NCBI RefSeq assembly: GCF_023653455.1
Contig: NZ_JAKEDR010000156.1
Span: 1-8,431, forward strand
Length of the DNA: 8,431 nucleotides
Origin: Paraclostridium ghonii
GTDB lineage: Bacteria; Bacillota; Clostridia; Peptostreptococcales; Peptostreptococcaceae
Direction of reading: 5' to 3'
Every line of letters starts with the position of its first letter. Within the stretch, counting starts at the first letter, position 1. The position numbers and the translations under genes were made by a program. Of this stretch, positions 6,791-8,431 are shown in pieces. The notes beneath the pieces were generated by a model. That model saw only the letters and a program-made list of their open reading frames with translations, was not told where the DNA came from and made no database searches.

Positions 6791-7714
6791 ATGGAAATAA
6801 GAAAATTGACTGAAGCAGCTATAATGTCTGCTCTGTTTATAGTCTGTAGTATATTTGCAATAACTACAGGTCTTTTATATGGACTTTATATACAAATAAT
6901 AGTGCCTATTTTTATAGCTATTATATATTTAAGATGTGATTTAAAGTTCACAACACTTGCTATTATAACTTGCTTAATAATTATAGGATTAGTGATTGGA
7001 AATATAGGTTCAGCTATATGCATGAGTCAAAGTATGATTATTGGGATTATGTGTGGATATGTTATAACTAAAAAGACTAAAATGTTAGATGACTTATTTT
7101 ATTTAAGTGTAATATCTTGCTTCATAATGGTTTTGATAGATATTTGGTTTTCTAAATTAATAGGATTTAGTTTTATAAAAGACTATAAATATATGGTGGA
7201 ACCATGGACTATAAGCGATGGATTTAAAGAGGTTATGCTTTATATTTTTATAGCGACACTACCACTTGGAACTGTCATTATGACTTATTTTGCAAGCTTA
7301 TTTATTGGAGATAGAATTAAGTCATTAAAAGAAGAAGGTAAAAGAAAACTATACATATTAAAGAATATGAGACAATACGCCAATTACATATATTGTTCTA
7401 AATCTACTATATATATTGGTTTAGGTTACTTATTCATAATTCAATTAAAAGCTATTTTAGGTATTGATATAAAACTTATATACTTACTTACTGTAACTGA
7501 AACTGTGAAGTATATAGTATATTATTTTTTAATAAGAGATGCCTATTCATATTTAAGACTTTATACTTATCAAAAAACAAAATCTAAAATTGCGTTAAAC
7601 ATAATGGGGATGATATTTTTAGCTTCATTAATTATAAAGTTTAATATTAGCTTTTGGGTAATTTCAACAATTGCATTTTTCTATGCTCCAATGAAATTAA
7701 AAGCAATACAGTAA
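6791..7714 (+). CDS. YybS-like (DUF2232) integral membrane protein
   Basis: Membrane protein of 307 residues with roughly eight to ten hydrophobic segments (about 9-29, 33-47, 54-74, 80-93, 102-119, 147-172, 207-225, 229-248, 270-281, 286-300). A basic cytoplasmic-looking stretch at about 174-195 (KSLKEEGKRKLYILKNMR) divides it into two halves. The N-terminal pattern, TEAAIMSALF followed by a GLYIQIIVPIFIAIIYLRC segment and a GNIGSAICMSQ segment, is how I recognise the DUF2232/YybS family. Its fold is thought to resemble small vitamin-transporter S-components, but I know of no proven function. In many Firmicutes yybS sits next to gdpP and rplI; here it is a single gene with its own extended -10 promoter, an unusual GC-rich leader and a strong terminator. 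The start is fixed by GAAGGAAGG, 6 nt upstream. Family assignment is from memory of sequence patterns and is fairly, not fully, secure. Confidence 0.8.
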   Translation: MEIRKLTEAAIMSALFIVCSIFAITTGLLYGLYIQIIVPIFIAIIYLRCDLKFTTLAIITCLIIIGLVIGNIGSAICMSQSMIIGIMCGYVITKKTKMLDDLFYLSVISCFIMVLIDIWFSKLIGFSFIKDYKYMVEPWTISDGFKEVMLYIFIATLPLGTVIMTYFASLFIGDRIKSLKEEGKRKLYILKNMRQYANYIYCSKSTIYIGLGYLFIIQLKAILGIDIKLIYLLTVTETVKYIVYYFLIRDAYSYLRLYTYQKTKSKIALNIMGMIFLASLIIKFNISFWVISTIAFFYAPMKLKAIQ

Positions 7715-7729
7715 AAGTTATCACAAACC

Positions 7730-7768
7730 AAAAAGCACCCTGTAGCGTTTTGTTGCGGGGCGCTTTTT
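7730..7768. terminator. Strong bidirectional intrinsic terminator
   Basis: The arms 7730-7746 (AAAAAGCACCCTGTAGC) and 7752-7768 (GTTGCGGGGCGCTTTTT) pair with three G-U pairs and one mismatch around a 5-nt loop. The stem is GC-rich, with T5 on the plus strand and, read the other way, T5 on the minus strand. It sits between convergent stop codons (7712-7714 on plus, 7773-7775 on minus) and should serve both the yybS-like and the DUF3783 gene. Confidence 0.92.
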
Positions 7769-7772
7769 AAAT

Positions 7773-8189
7773 TTAGTGATTGAGAGGTTTTCCAGATTTT
7801 AAAGATTCTTTTTCTTCAATTAAGTTTTGTATTACAGTGTTTAATTCCCAATCAATTGAAGTTTTAGTAACTACAGCAATCAAAGGTTTTTGTATCCTAA
7901 ATTTTTTAAGAGCATCCATAAAAGAGTGGATTTTCATATGATCTATATTATTAAATATAACAGCTCTATGTTTTAATCCATTTTCGCAACTTTCATCTAT
8001 ATTATTGTTTAAAATATCTTTTACTAATGTTGTAGCATTCTTAGGACTAAGAATTATTTGATCTTTTAATCCTATTAAGTTGCATATATTTTTCAACATA
8101 TTTAAATCTTTAGCATTAAAATTATAAAGTAAAACGCAAACTCTATCATCATTATACGTAGACAAAGTATTTATATTTTTAAAATCCAT
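7773..8189 (-). CDS. DUF3783 family protein, function unknown
   Basis: Small soluble protein of 138 residues with no signal peptide or membrane segment. It appears to have an alternating strand-helix pattern: VCVLLYNF (17-24), a helix with KDLNMLKNICNLIGL, a strand QIILSP (44-49), a helix, then AVIFNNI (76-82), a helix, and KPLIAVVTKTSIDWEL (101-116). The paired VLLYNF, VIFNN and AVVTxTSxxW blocks are how I recognise DUF3783, a family found in clostridia and relatives without a known role. The C-terminus is a charged tail. The start is well fixed by a perfect Shine-Dalgarno sequence. Convergent to the yybS-like gene and sharing its terminator, it seems monocistronic; I find no convincing promoter upstream on the minus strand. 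The neighbourhood gives no clue to its job. Confidence 0.85.
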   Translation of the reverse strand: MDFKNINTLSTYNDDRVCVLLYNFNAKDLNMLKNICNLIGLKDQIILSPKNATTLVKDILNNNIDESCENGLKHRAVIFNNIDHMKIHSFMDALKKFRIQKPLIAVVTKTSIDWELNTVIQNLIEEKESLKSGKPLNH

Positions 8190-8199
8190 AATAATCTTC

Positions 8200-8210
8200 T
8201 CACCTCCTTT
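8200..8210 (-). promoter_or_regulatory. Perfect extended Shine-Dalgarno site for the DUF3783 gene
   Basis: On the minus strand the sequence AAAGGAGGTGA matches the anti-Shine-Dalgarno tail of 16S rRNA over 11 bases. It ends 10 nt before the ATG (8187-8189). This is the strongest ribosome binding site in the window and supports both the start and a real, translated gene. Confidence 0.9.
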
Positions 8211-8334
8211 ATTAAAATAAGTTTACTATTATTGATACCAAATTTTAAAAAATTTAAACATAAACACGAACTTTATAAAAAGATTAATTTGAAGAAATTA
8301 CAATTTAATTAACAGATAAATAAAGGCTCATTAT

Positions 8335-8347
8335 TTTATGACATAAA
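8335..8347. repeat. 13-nt palindrome over the candidate -35
   Basis: TTTATGACATAAA is a perfect palindrome of two 6-bp arms around a central A. It overlaps the -35 hexamer of the candidate rightward promoter, a typical place for a repressor operator. Such short AT-rich palindromes also occur by chance in DNA like this, so an operator role is only suggested. Confidence 0.35.
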
Positions 8348-8366
8348 TGTATTTTTATGATATATT
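8338..8366 (+). promoter_or_regulatory. Candidate rightward promoter leading out of the window
   Basis: ATGACA (8338-8343) and TATATT (8361-8366) are 17 nt apart, each one base off the consensus hexamer. Transcription would start near 8373 and read toward a gene beyond the right edge. The only ATG-started frame seen after it at 8401 stops after six codons, so the remaining bases look like untranslated leader. Confidence 0.45.
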
Positions 8367-8431
8367 ATTATTTAAAATATAGTAGTGTAAGATTGAATAA
8401 ATGAAGCCATTGTATGAATAAAATGCAATTT

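Noticed and set aside
8221..8310. Promoter for the DUF3783 gene on the minus strand (TTGTAA with TATAAA)
   Set aside because: The spacing of 20 nt is too long for a normal sigma-A promoter, and no better pair was found.

Overview
The window looks like chromosomal DNA from a low-GC, Gram-positive anaerobe, most likely a clostridium of the Peptostreptococcaceae type (the group of Clostridioides, Paraclostridium, Romboutsia and Terrisporobacter). This rests on very AT-rich sequence with A/T-ending codons (AGA, ATA, TTA), strong AAGGAGG-type ribosome binding sites, and the protein types present: a complete single-chain pyruvate carboxylase, a YybS/DUF2232 membrane protein and a DUF3783 protein. 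The exact species cannot be named from this sequence alone.

Layout, left to right. (1) The 3' part of a sensor histidine kinase gene (+), cut by the window edge. (2) A 105-bp convergent gap almost filled by one large nested inverted repeat, probably a bidirectional terminator. (3) pyc on the minus strand, encoding a complete 1143-residue pyruvate carboxylase, with a recognisable promoter. (4) A gene-free AT-rich stretch of about 0.5 kb between divergent genes. (5) A 14-TM-type MFS drug-exporter-like gene (+) with its own terminator. (6) A 5' leader of about 140 nt that is about half G+C, unlike everything around it, and can be folded as a three-way junction; it precedes (7) a yybS-like (DUF2232) integral membrane gene (+). 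(8) A strong terminator between convergent genes. (9) A small DUF3783 gene (-) with a perfect Shine-Dalgarno sequence. (10) A non-coding right end holding a candidate rightward promoter with a palindrome over its -35 region.

Each gene is its own transcription unit: promoters or terminators separate nearly all of them and no operon is visible except whatever lies upstream of the kinase. There is no clear functional theme. Pyruvate carboxylase is central metabolism (anaplerotic oxaloacetate), the kinase and exporter are accessory regulation and transport, and the YybS-like and DUF3783 proteins have no established function. No mobile element, CRISPR array, tRNA or rRNA gene was seen.

The most interesting item is the leader in front of the yybS-like gene. 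Its GC content, pairing potential and repeated AAACGAA and GTTTG words suggest a structured cis-regulatory RNA, and it does not resemble any riboswitch class I can recall. That is an inference from hand folding and needs a covariance test.
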